Notes under the pieces: generated by a model
The model's input: the letters and a program-made list of their open reading frames with translations, nothing else
What the model was told of the DNA's origin: nothing
Database searches by the model: none
In this document: positions 4,930-12,441 of the stretch, piece after piece
How the letters are laid out: each line of letters opens with the position of its first letter
How positions within the stretch are numbered: the stretch's first letter is position 1
Made by a program: the position numbers and the translations under genes
Assembly: GCA_015061765.1 (NCBI GenBank)
Contig: SUVZ01000074.1
Coordinates: 1 to 12,441, forward strand
Reading direction: 5' to 3'
Length of the DNA stretch: 12,441 nt
Source: Lentisphaerota bacterium
Lineage (GTDB): Bacteria; Verrucomicrobiota; Kiritimatiellia; RFP12; UBA1067

Positions 4930-7245
4930 ATGGCAAAATATTTTCACAATAGATTTCGCCTGTTAGTTGTCATGATATCAATAGTCGGAGGTGTTGCATC
5001 GGCATCTGTGACACGAGTGTCCACGGATATTGTTGTGACAGACTTCGGCGCGAAGGGCGACGGGGTTGCGGACGACACGGCGGCGCTTCAGCGGGCCGCA
5101 TGTGAAATGGCAAAGATTACCGGGAATGTATACAGTCAGTGGCGACGTGGAAATGCGGCGGGAAATGTGTCAGAAGGCGTAACTCCAAGGCTAGTGTTTC
5201 CTAAGGGAGTTTATAGGCTGACCGCTCCGGTGATCTTTCGCGGTAAAGCATATCTTGTGGCAGATGATGGTGTTGAGATAGTGCAGGAGAATCCAAAGGA
5301 AGACGCATTTTTCGTTACGGAAGCCTATATTTGCCGATTCGAGAACTTCACTTTCCGAGGCGGATTCTACCAGGTGAAGATGAATACCTACAATAATGAG
5401 GCGGCGAACCTGCGTATAACGCGTTGTCGTTTTCTTGGAGCCAACGGCGCGGGTGTCTGCAGTCAGAATTTCAAAACGATAGATCCGAACTTCAAGCGTT
5501 TGAATGCTGCTGGGCGTCGCAACCGGCCTCGTTCGGTTGCTGAGTGGAAATGGAATGAAGTCACAAATCTTCCGGAGCGTGATCCAAACTGGAATGGTCC
5601 TCGAACTCCAGACTGCAACTCAACAATGTTTATAGCTGAGGATTCTGTCTTCGATGATTGTGCGAAAGCAATATATTTCCCGAGCGGAGACGGACTGCTT
5701 GTGCGTCGCTGCAAGATTCTCTCAAGACGTGATGAGCCGGGAGCGGCTGCGATTATCGGTGGCGCTCTTCGAGTGGAGAATGTAGATGTGTTGATCCGTC
5801 GTAATCCAAAATTGGAGCAGTGGGCATTTGAATGCGCTGGGCTTGGTGTTTGGGTGGCAGATGTAAAGATGCGGACGGATGACGACAGTGGAGCTCCATT
5901 GTGGCACTATTCACGCGAAAAGCCCAATGCTTACGCGGTGAGTCGTTTGGCCTTTGTTGATGTTGAAACAGATACAGGAACATCAGGAGGTGTACTTAAG
6001 ATTGGTCACGGATTTCCACCGCACATTATGACTTTTAGGAATGTGACGAATGTAGGAGGGCGACCTGTCAAGGCTATTGCAAATGAGGAGATTGTTACAG
6101 AAGCACTTCTCGACGCCAATAAATTGAATAAATGCATGTCGGTTGATGAAGCCCATTTGATTCTTTGGGGCGGAAATACCGACCTTTTACCGCCCACAGG
6201 GTCGTTAGCGCCATTTGTGAAAGAAACTGACTATAAGCCCCTTAAGCGTCTTTTCCCTGTTAAGCCGGTGCCTGTTCGTCGTGGAAAGGTATTTGTTGCG
6301 ACAGAACACGGTGTCGATACTGATTCGTCTACGGATGACACAGAAACCCTTACGGCGTTTTTAAAACTGTTAAAGGACAATCCCGACAGTACAGGCATAC
6401 TTCCTGCAGCCTTTTATAAAATTACTGGTACACTTATTCTTGATGGGGACTATACCCTTGCAGGGGCTGGCATCCCGATTCTTGGCGGACATGAATTGGA
6501 TGATGGAATGGGGTATTTCCGCATTGTAAAAGGAGCGCGCGTTGCACTTAGTCATCTCCAGATTCGTGGTGGTGTTATGCACATGACTGTTGCGGCAGGA
6601 GGTATCGGCTGGTTGGACGACTGCTACGAGTACGACCCGTGGGGAACGATGCTTCGCACTGAGAAGGGCGGGGAGATTCTGCTTGACGGCGGGACGGCAT
6701 TTGCGGCGTTCTTCTACGAGGGCGAGGGGACTGCGACAATAGCCGAGAACTATGAGCACTGGATACGGACGGGACCGCGCAACGTGCCGTTCATGCCGGC
6801 GGCAACGTTCGTGAACCGCGGCAAGTTGCAGACGCTCGGCTTTCTCGGTGTGCCGTGCGTTCTGAATCGTTATCGGAAGGACGATGTGTGGAATCCTGCG
6901 CACAAGCCGGTGGAATTTCGCTGGGTGGACAACTTCGGCACATACTATTCGCTCGGGATGCGCTACGGCGGCGAGTGGGGCGGCAACACACCCGTCTATC
7001 ACTATGGCGATGCGAAGACGCGCATCGAGGCCGGAGTTGCGGCATACGTGAGCTATCTTTCTTTCTGCGTGCCATATGTCGCCGACACGCCAGAGCCGGA
7101 CATCGTTTTCTACGGCGTCGGCAACTCAAGCCGAGTCAAGAAGCTCATGCCGGAGCGGACGCATGGTCTCTGGAGAAAGAATCCGCAATCCAAACTTGAA
7201 TCAACAAAAGACCATGGCCTCGACATGAGCGTTCCACGTCCATGA
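4930..7245 (+). CDS. Pectate-lyase-superfamily protein with two beta-helix modules (GH55-like layout)
   Basis: This 771-residue exported protein starts with a signal peptide (MAKYFHNRFR, then a hydrophobic core, cut near ASA at residue 25). Residues 36-50, VTDFGAKGDGVADDT, are the hallmark N-terminal motif of the Pectate_lyase_3 family of right-handed beta-helices. A weaker second copy lies at 452-471 (GKVFVATEHGVDTDSSTDDT). The protein therefore probably holds two helices in tandem, as in GH55 beta-1,3-glucanases, followed by an unrecognised region from about 555 to the end. The substrate is not clear from sequence. The rhamnosidase neighbours suggest a pectic or rhamnose-containing polymer; lyase, hydrolase or binding activity are all possible. 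GAGGG precedes the ATG by 9 nt and the gene starts 27 nt after its upstream neighbour. Its stop overlaps the next start (ATGA). Base composition changes sharply inside the gene near 6590. Confidence 0.8.
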   Translation: MAKYFHNRFRLLVVMISIVGGVASASVTRVSTDIVVTDFGAKGDGVADDTAALQRAACEMAKITGNVYSQWRRGNAAGNVSEGVTPRLVFPKGVYRLTAPVIFRGKAYLVADDGVEIVQENPKEDAFFVTEAYICRFENFTFRGGFYQVKMNTYNNEAANLRITRCRFLGANGAGVCSQNFKTIDPNFKRLNAAGRRNRPRSVAEWKWNEVTNLPERDPNWNGPRTPDCNSTMFIAEDSVFDDCAKAIYFPSGDGLLVRRCKILSRRDEPGAAAIIGGALRVENVDVLIRRNPKLEQWAFECAGLGVWVADVKMRTDDDSGAPLWHYSREKPNAYAVSRLAFVDVETDTGTSGGVLKIGHGFPPHIMTFRNVTNVGGRPVKAIANEEIVTEALLDANKLNKCMSVDEAHLILWGGNTDLLPPTGSLAPFVKETDYKPLKRLFPVKPVPVRRGKVFVATEHGVDTDSSTDDTETLTAFLKLLKDNPDSTGILPAAFYKITGTLILDGDYTLAGAGIPILGGHELDDGMGYFRIVKGARVALSHLQIRGGVMHMTVAAGGIGWLDDCYEYDPWGTMLRTEKGGEILLDGGTAFAAFFYEGEGTATIAENYEHWIRTGPRNVPFMPAATFVNRGKLQTLGFLGVPCVLNRYRKDDVWNPAHKPVEFRWVDNFGTYYSLGMRYGGEWGGNTPVYHYGDAKTRIEAGVAAYVSYLSFCVPYVADTPEPDIVFYGVGNSSRVKKLMPERTHGLWRKNPQSKLESTKDHGLDMSVPRP

Positions 7246-9905
7246 TAGGCATTGTACTTATTGCGGCATGCTTGGCATCGGTGCCTGATACGCATTGTGT
7301 TGCCGATGGTCATCGTCCAGAAACATGGTTTCATCTGATTGGCGGCAATGTCTCCAAGAAAGGGCTAACGGCAGATCTTGAGGCAATCAAGGCCGCGGGA
7401 TTTGGCGGCATTCAGTTTTTTCATGGTGAAACGAAGGCGATCTGGCCCGGGGTGGAAGAGCCTATCCGGTGCATGAGCGACAAGTGGGAGGATGTCGTCG
7501 CCCACATAGGACGGGAGTGTGCGCGACTTGGTCTGACACTTCGGCTGCAGAATTGCCCAGGCTGGTCGATGAGCGGAGGTCCGTGGATAGACGACGCGCA
7601 TGCCATGCGCAAGCTTGTCGTTGATGGAAAGGGGCGAGACTATCGCACGATTGGATCTGTAACGTTTCCTTCATGTGCATGCGAGGCGAAGGGCGTCCAG
7701 ACTCCGGTATCGGTCGAGACAAATGGGGATGTGCGCGTGTTTGCATTTTCCGGCGATGTTACGCTGCGGTCTCTGTCGCTCCCGAGCGCTTCGTGCTACA
7801 ACCATGCGTTTAGCTACGAACCGGATCTGCGCGCTAAGTTGGACGTCTGGCGAAATGGCGGTTGGACTTCCGTTTTCGACCGGGCATATCCCCGATCCAA
7901 CTATTCGGACAAGCAGATGGCGGAGACGTTTTCGTTCAAGCCGACGGCAGGGCAGAAGTGGCGCCTTGAAATCGCGCATGAGCATCCAATAGTGCCATGG
8001 GGTGTTCTGGCGGATCCAGTGTTTTCGAGCGCCGTACGGTTGGACGGCTGGGAAGGAAAGGCGGGCTGGACGCTTCGTGAGGTGATGCCGCTGCCGTTTG
8101 AGACGCTGACAAACGAACCGCCGTCCAGCACTCAGACGATTGTCTTTGGTCATGTAAATTCGGAGAAGAAGAACCATCCGGCGCCGCCGGAGGCAACGGG
8201 CTGGGAATGTGACAAGCTCGACCCCAAGGGCGTTGAGGCAAGTTTTAACGGATATCTGGCAAGATTACTAGATGGACCATTGCGGAATGTGCCCGTTAAA
8301 GGAGTCCTCATCGACAGCTGGGAGTGCGGCGCGCCGATGTGGACGGAGAAGATGCCGGACTACTTCAGGAGTGTCAACGGCTACGACGTCAAGAAATGGC
8401 TTCCATGCCTGTTCGGGCATGTCGTGGAATCCCCCGCCGCAACAGAGTCGTTTTTGCGCGACTGGCGTCGGACGCAGGGCGAGCTGGTAAAGGAACATTA
8501 TTATCGACGGTTTGCAGAATTGGCCCATGCGCGAGGCCTTGACGTCTCTTATGAGACGGCGATGGGCGATGTCATAGCGGGTGATATCCTTTCGTACTGG
8601 AAGTATGCCGACGTGCCGATGTGCGAGTTCTGGAGTCCGCACGACGATGCCGCCGGCCATGTGACAAGTTATGACTACAAGCCTGTCCGTCCTTGCGTCT
8701 CTGCGGCGCACATCTATGGAAAGCCGCGAGTTGCGGCCGAGTCGTTTACGAGCTTCAAGTTGACATGGAACGAAACGCTTGCCGATTTTAAGCGCGAGGC
8801 CGACCGTTTTCTGGCGCGAGGCATCACCCATCTTGTATTCCATACCTACACGCATGATCCTCGTGTCGGGGGGCTTCCTCCAGGGGCGTCTTTCAACGGC
8901 GGCATTGGCTCCCCGTTTGTTCGTGGCCAAGCGTGGTGGCGACACATGCCGTTGTTGACCGATTATCTTGCGCGATGTGGAGAGTTGCTCGAATCGGGAA
9001 GGCCCGTTGTCGATGTATTGTGGTATCTGGGCGATGACTGTGCACACAAGCCGTCCGAGAAAGCGCCTTTCCCCGCAGGCTTCAAATACGACTACTGCAC
9101 TTACGACGCGCTTTCTTCTCGTGCGGATGTGAGGGACGGGCGGGTCGTCTTCCCCGATGGCATGAGTTATTCAGTTCTTTGGGTGCCGGACGGATGTTTC
9201 GTCAATGAGGCATCTGTGCGCCGCATCGAAGAACTTGAGTCGAGAGGAGCGCGTGTCGTTCGCGGCGGGCTCGTTGATCTGGAAAGAGACTTAAGCCGGC
9301 TCGTACCGGATGTCGTCTTTGATTCGTTGGAGAATGCCGGTCCAGACGATTTCATGTGGTATCATCGGCAGACGCCTGAGGAAGACATATATTTTCTGGC
9401 GACGTCGTCAAATAACGGCTATCACGGCAATGTCCGGTTCAGAGCCGGCGGATTTTCCAGCCGGATTGCGATTCCGCCGACTGGGAGTGTGTTTGTCCGA
9501 ATTTCGCAGAATGGCGGCAAACTCGAACGCCCATCGCATCTACAGATTTCGGACTGTTGGTCGAAGGACATCGTCTGGAAGCAAGTGCGTCTGAGTGATT
9601 GTCTGGTGGAGACGCCCTATTTTCTTTCGCCAGAGCAGACGTTTCGCACGACATTGGCCTTTAGCGCGCCTGATATTCAAAATGGCATTGTGCTAGATTT
9701 TGGCGACGAAAGGGATGTGTTGGATGTGAGTGTCAATGGACAGCGCGTCGCGAGACTTTGGTGTCCGCCGTACGTGTGCATGATATCTCCTATGGCTGTG
9801 GTTGGAGAAAACGAGATTGAAGTAGTACGAACTGGCACATGGCGGAAACGTCTGCAATATGACCGGTCGCTTCCTGAGGAGCGCAGAAAGACGTGGACGC
9901 CATAA
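7242..9905 (+). CDS. GH106 alpha-L-rhamnosidase
   Basis: The 887-residue product should release terminal alpha-L-rhamnose from polysaccharides. Family features run the full length: GGNVSKKGLTADLEAIKAAG near the N-terminus, LRLQNCPGWSMSGGPWID about residue 104-121, IDSWECG with E361 as candidate catalytic acid, CEFW at 461-464, AAESFTSF with E500, and HTYTHDPR from H534. A beta-sandwich, galactose-binding-like end contains VSVNGQRVARLWCPPY. Length is usual for the family. The start overlaps the previous stop (ATGA) and no Shine-Dalgarno is evident, so translation is probably coupled. The N-terminus MIGIVLIAACLASV is short and lacks a basic region, with an IAAC lipobox-like sequence, so the export signal is doubtful. 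The 14 in-frame codons upstream would supply basic residues but contain no usual start codon. It acts together with the GH78 enzyme downstream. Confidence 0.93.
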   Translation: MIGIVLIAACLASVPDTHCVADGHRPETWFHLIGGNVSKKGLTADLEAIKAAGFGGIQFFHGETKAIWPGVEEPIRCMSDKWEDVVAHIGRECARLGLTLRLQNCPGWSMSGGPWIDDAHAMRKLVVDGKGRDYRTIGSVTFPSCACEAKGVQTPVSVETNGDVRVFAFSGDVTLRSLSLPSASCYNHAFSYEPDLRAKLDVWRNGGWTSVFDRAYPRSNYSDKQMAETFSFKPTAGQKWRLEIAHEHPIVPWGVLADPVFSSAVRLDGWEGKAGWTLREVMPLPFETLTNEPPSSTQTIVFGHVNSEKKNHPAPPEATGWECDKLDPKGVEASFNGYLARLLDGPLRNVPVKGVLIDSWECGAPMWTEKMPDYFRSVNGYDVKKWLPCLFGHVVESPAATESFLRDWRRTQGELVKEHYYRRFAELAHARGLDVSYETAMGDVIAGDILSYWKYADVPMCEFWSPHDDAAGHVTSYDYKPVRPCVSAAHIYGKPRVAAESFTSFKLTWNETLADFKREADRFLARGITHLVFHTYTHDPRVGGLPPGASFNGGIGSPFVRGQAWWRHMPLLTDYLARCGELLESGRPVVDVLWYLGDDCAHKPSEKAPFPAGFKYDYCTYDALSSRADVRDGRVVFPDGMSYSVLWVPDGCFVNEASVRRIEELESRGARVVRGGLVDLERDLSRLVPDVVFDSLENAGPDDFMWYHRQTPEEDIYFLATSSNNGYHGNVRFRAGGFSSRIAIPPTGSVFVRISQNGGKLERPSHLQISDCWSKDIVWKQVRLSDCLVETPYFLSPEQTFRTTLAFSAPDIQNGIVLDFGDERDVLDVSVNGQRVARLWCPPYVCMISPMAVVGENEIEVVRTGTWRKRLQYDRSLPEERRKTWTP

Positions 9906-9979
9906 GTGTAAAGGACGGGTGAAGATGAGATTTCGCCTGAAATGATTAGATGATATGAGGATTGTTACGATATTACCGT

Positions 9980-10033
9980 TTCCAAAACTTTGTATAATAT
10001 GCCAACTTTGGAAGAGAAACCCTGTTTGGTTTC
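9980..10033 (+). promoter_or_regulatory. Promoter and two inverted repeats ahead of the GH78 gene
   Basis: The 182-nt gap 9906-10087 has a perfect TATAAT box at 9993-9998 but no good -35 box at 16-18 nt, as in a regulated promoter. TTCCAAA (9980-9986) and TTTGGAA (10007-10013) form a perfect inverted repeat that straddles the -10 box and the expected start near 10005. A second dyad, GAAACC-N6-GGTTTC (10016-10033), follows directly. It shares the AAACC-N6-GGTT core found at 547-561 near the regulator start. Both are good operator candidates. No terminator for the preceding gene is visible in the gap; ATTTC/GAAAT at 9930-9943 is too weak. Confidence 0.5.
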
Positions 10034-10087
10034 CAATCATGCCAAATTATGGTGTACTTTGGTCATAAGATAATCGAGGATGGAGAT

Positions 10088-12295
10088 ATGATTAGACGGA
10101 AAGTATTTGTCTTGGCGGCGGTGCTGGGCCTGCGGGCCTTGGCGGTCTCGCTGCCCTTGGCCGGCATTGCCGAAGGGCGGCTGGCAGTCGAGGGGACGGA
10201 GCTTTCCTGCCGCAATGCGAAAGCGAGGAAACACCTTTGCGCGTTTTCGGCGGGTTCCGGGGCCTATGATTTTACGCGGAGGCGTGTTCGCGATGTTCTT
10301 TTTGAATCGGCATGGGTTGGGGATGGCGAAGCCGATCGCGAGGATGAGACGTTTTACGACGAGGATCCGGCGTCAGAATTCAAGACGTCATTCGTGCTGC
10401 CCGAGGGTGCCGAAGAGACTAAGGTCACCGTCGCCTGCGCCGGATACTATGCGCTGTCGCTCAACGCTCGTCCGTCTGGCGTATCGTCGACATCGCTGAT
10501 GCCGTTGTGGAGCCCGTTCGATCGGACCGTCTATGCGGATTCCTTCACGGCGCGGGTATCGTCCGGCGAACTTCTGCCGCATCCGGCGACGAACGTCGTC
10601 ACAGTCGCTCTCGGCAACGGTTTCTACAATCTGCCGCCGCTCCTGTTCTGGGGGTCGAAGTGTTTTCGCACCGCGCTGGCGCACGGCCGGCCATGCTTCA
10701 AGCTGCAGTTGAGCGGCGTGAAAGGTCCGCTTGAGTGGAAACGCCGTACGACGAATGTGATCCGCAACTGTGTCTATCTCGGTGCGGAGGTCGATGCGAC
10801 GCGTCCCGTCGACACGGTATGGCGCCCGGCGGCCCATGTGCCGGGTCCGCGCGGCGACATAGTTCCGCGCACGGCGCCGCCGGTCGTCTATTCGGGAGCG
10901 GTCGAGGCCCAGACCGTCCGCACGCTTGCGGACGGATCCATTGTAATCGACTTCGGCGCAAACTTAAGCGGCGTTCCGGTATTTGAGTTCAAGAACGAGC
11001 CACGAGGGAGCAGGATCGAGATCGTGTATGGCGAGCGCCTGAACGCGGACGGATCGGTCAATGTGCTGACGCAGACCGCCGGTCAGATCAAACGTGCCGG
11101 AAAGGGAGGCAAGGGCGCACCTGCATTGGCGTGTCAGCGCGACGTCTATGTCTGCGCAGGGAAGAGCATCGAGCGGTTTGAGCCGCCGTTCGTCTGGCAT
11201 ATCTGCCGCTATGCCGAAGTGCGCGGGGCGAAGTCTGTTCCCAAGGCGACGCTTCGGACGGTCTCGTCGGAGTTGCATCCGGTGGCGCCGGGAAAGGGTT
11301 TCCGGGCGGCGGATCCGAAGCTGCAGGCGATTCACGACGTGTGCGTGCGGACGTTCCGCGACAATCTCATCGGCGTGCAGAGCGACTGCCCGGGGCGTGA
11401 GCGCCTTGGCTACGGCGGAGATATTGTGGCGACATGTGAGGCGATGTGCCTCAACTTTGATATGCTTGAGTTCTATCTCAAGACGCTGCAGGATTTTGCC
11501 GACGAGGCAGAGGGGGACGGCTGGATCACCGAAACGGCGCCGTTCGTGGGTATTGCGGATTCTGACGGACTGGAGGCCGGCGGCGCGAACCGCAGGGGAC
11601 CGGTGTCCTGGGCGCTGGCGGTGCCGGTGCTGATGGAGACGCTTCTGCGTCATTACCCTCAGGCGCGAGATCGCATTCTCGCGTACTATCCGGTATGTGC
11701 GCGCTATGTGCGGAAAATGGCGGCGAAATATCCGTCGGGGATTGTCCCGAAGTGCATTGGCGACCACGAGGCGCTTGAACGTGCACCGAACGAGGTTACG
11801 GCCACGGCACATTACCATGAGTTCGTGCGCCTGACGTCCGGTCTCGCGCGTGCTGCCGGACAGGAGAAGGATGCCGGGGAGTTTGGCGCACTGGCCGACA
11901 GAATCAAGTCGGCATTCCGGCGTGCGTACGTGAAGGGCGGCATTGTCGCGAACGGGACGCAGTCCGCCCAGGCCATCGGACTTTATCTCGGTCTTGTCGA
12001 TGACGTGCCCGCGGCGGAGGCGCAGCTGCTGAAATCGATTGTGGCAAAAGGCTTTGCGCCGACGACAGGCATCTTTTCGACGCGTTACATGCTGATGTAT
12101 CTCGCCGAACACGGCCATAACGGCGTTGCCCGCAGAATCGTTCTGCACGAGGGGTTTCCCGGCTGGCTGCACATGCTCGAGCGCGGAGCGACGACGCTAT
12201 GGGAAACCTGGAAGGAATCAGATGACGTCTATTCAAACTGTCATCCCATGTTCGGCTCGGTGGACGAGTGGATTTTGAAGTACGGCGGAAAATAA
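10088..12295 (+). CDS. GH78 alpha-L-rhamnosidase
   Basis: This 735-residue enzyme hydrolyses terminal alpha-L-rhamnosides, in this family by inversion. I start at ATG 10088, because GAGGA lies 7 nt before it and it gives a good signal peptide, MIRRKVFVLAAVLGLRALA. An in-frame ATG at 10049 has no ribosome-binding site and would bury the signal. The N-terminal half holds the beta-sandwich domains (for example YYALSLNAR, and FGANLSGVPVFEF leading to EIVYGERLNADGSV). The (alpha/alpha)6 catalytic domain carries DCPGRERLGYGGD at residues 433-445, with E438 the candidate general acid and D445 also conserved, and GATTLWETW with E706 the candidate base. It ends with the typical HPMFGSVDEW close and a short C-terminus. 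Product should be periplasmic or exported. It is probably transcribed from its own promoter and also by read-through from the GH106 gene. No T-tailed terminator follows. Confidence 0.93.
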   Translation: MIRRKVFVLAAVLGLRALAVSLPLAGIAEGRLAVEGTELSCRNAKARKHLCAFSAGSGAYDFTRRRVRDVLFESAWVGDGEADREDETFYDEDPASEFKTSFVLPEGAEETKVTVACAGYYALSLNARPSGVSSTSLMPLWSPFDRTVYADSFTARVSSGELLPHPATNVVTVALGNGFYNLPPLLFWGSKCFRTALAHGRPCFKLQLSGVKGPLEWKRRTTNVIRNCVYLGAEVDATRPVDTVWRPAAHVPGPRGDIVPRTAPPVVYSGAVEAQTVRTLADGSIVIDFGANLSGVPVFEFKNEPRGSRIEIVYGERLNADGSVNVLTQTAGQIKRAGKGGKGAPALACQRDVYVCAGKSIERFEPPFVWHICRYAEVRGAKSVPKATLRTVSSELHPVAPGKGFRAADPKLQAIHDVCVRTFRDNLIGVQSDCPGRERLGYGGDIVATCEAMCLNFDMLEFYLKTLQDFADEAEGDGWITETAPFVGIADSDGLEAGGANRRGPVSWALAVPVLMETLLRHYPQARDRILAYYPVCARYVRKMAAKYPSGIVPKCIGDHEALERAPNEVTATAHYHEFVRLTSGLARAAGQEKDAGEFGALADRIKSAFRRAYVKGGIVANGTQSAQAIGLYLGLVDDVPAAEAQLLKSIVAKGFAPTTGIFSTRYMLMYLAEHGHNGVARRIVLHEGFPGWLHMLERGATTLWETWKESDDVYSNCHPMFGSVDEWILKYGGK

Positions 12296-12332
12296 CTTAC
12301 ATTATACTGTTTGGAAATCTGGGGACACGTAC

Positions 12333-12349
12333 GCCGAGCAAAACTCGGC
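12333..12349. other. Small hairpin downstream of the GH78 gene
   Basis: GCCGAG (12333-12338), loop CAAAA, CTCGGC (12344-12349) is a perfect 6-bp stem. It is preceded by GGGGACACGTAC and is not followed by T residues on either strand, so it is not a standard terminator. Hairpins beside such G-rich words can mark REP or IS200-like element ends, but no transposase gene lies in the window. The remainder, 12296-12441, shows no convincing gene. Confidence 0.4.
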
Positions 12350-12441
12350 TGGACTAGCAGAATGAAAGGAGTCTGCACTGTAAAGAAGTCGGCATACAGT
12401 TAGGAAGGCGGGGCGTGCAGAGGGCGACCGATGTGCGCGAG

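Noticed and set aside
8268..9047. 259-codon minus-strand frame
   Set aside because: Antisense to the conserved GH106 catalytic region; no ribosome-binding site or domain.
9930..9943. ATTTC/GAAAT hairpin after the GH106 gene as a terminator
   Set aside because: Only a 5-bp AT-rich stem and no T-run.
10964..12172. 402-codon minus-strand frame
   Set aside because: It is antisense to the catalytic domain of the GH78 gene, a shadow of GC-rich codon use; Arg/His-rich with no recognisable domain.
12373..12414. 13-codon ATG frame after the GH78 gene
   Set aside because: Too short, no similarity and no clear ribosome-binding site at a useful distance.

Overview
This window looks like a carbohydrate-degradation locus from a free-living or gut-associated anaerobic bacterium of the PVC group. 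The best guess is Verrucomicrobiota/Kiritimatiellota. This is an inference from gene content: a GntR-type DNA-binding domain fused to a LacI-type sensor, a secreted beta-helix passenger-like protein, a pectate-lyase-like protein, a GH106 and a GH78 enzyme, and an AAA_14/DUF4143 ATPase. No rRNA or other phylogenetic marker is present. Coding GC is moderate to high, with AT-rich promoters and recognisable sigma-70-like boxes.

Layout. Positions 1-130 hold the edge of a neighbouring gene whose strand is unresolved. Positions 131-516 are non-coding: a hairpin with a T-rich tail, a 63-nt almost pure pyrimidine tract, an orphan terminator facing left, and a strong promoter. The regulator (517-1614, +) follows. 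The AAA_14/DUF4143 ATPase (1631-2914, -) converges on it with a gap of only 16 nt. The ATPase has its own good promoter (TTGACG, 17-nt spacer, TACAAT). Immediately upstream of that promoter are four exact-period 23-bp repeats (2971-3062) that no gene explains. A possible 32-residue ORF (3107-3205) then runs by an ATGA overlap into the main operon.

Main operon (+): secreted beta-helix/autotransporter-passenger-like protein (3202-4902), pectate-lyase-superfamily protein with two N-terminal-type motifs (4930-7245), and GH106 alpha-L-rhamnosidase (7242-9905, ATGA-coupled). After a 182-nt gap with its own TATAAT box and two inverted repeats comes the GH78 alpha-L-rhamnosidase (10088-12295). The last 146 nt hold only a small hairpin.

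How the parts fit. GH106 and GH78 are both retaining/inverting-type alpha-L-rhamnosidase families by established classification. The pectate-lyase-like protein has a fold used on pectins and beta-glucans. Most of the enzymes carry export signals. Together they suggest a module for a rhamnose-containing polysaccharide such as rhamnogalacturonan, a rhamnan or a bacterial exopolysaccharide, under control of the GntR/LacI-type sugar sensor. The ATPase appears to be an unrelated accessory gene lodged between regulator and operon. The items most worth checking are the 23-bp repeat array beside the ATPase promoter, the apparently leaderless regulator mRNA, a dyad shared by the regulator and GH78 control regions, and the mosaic, two-module pectate-lyase-like gene.
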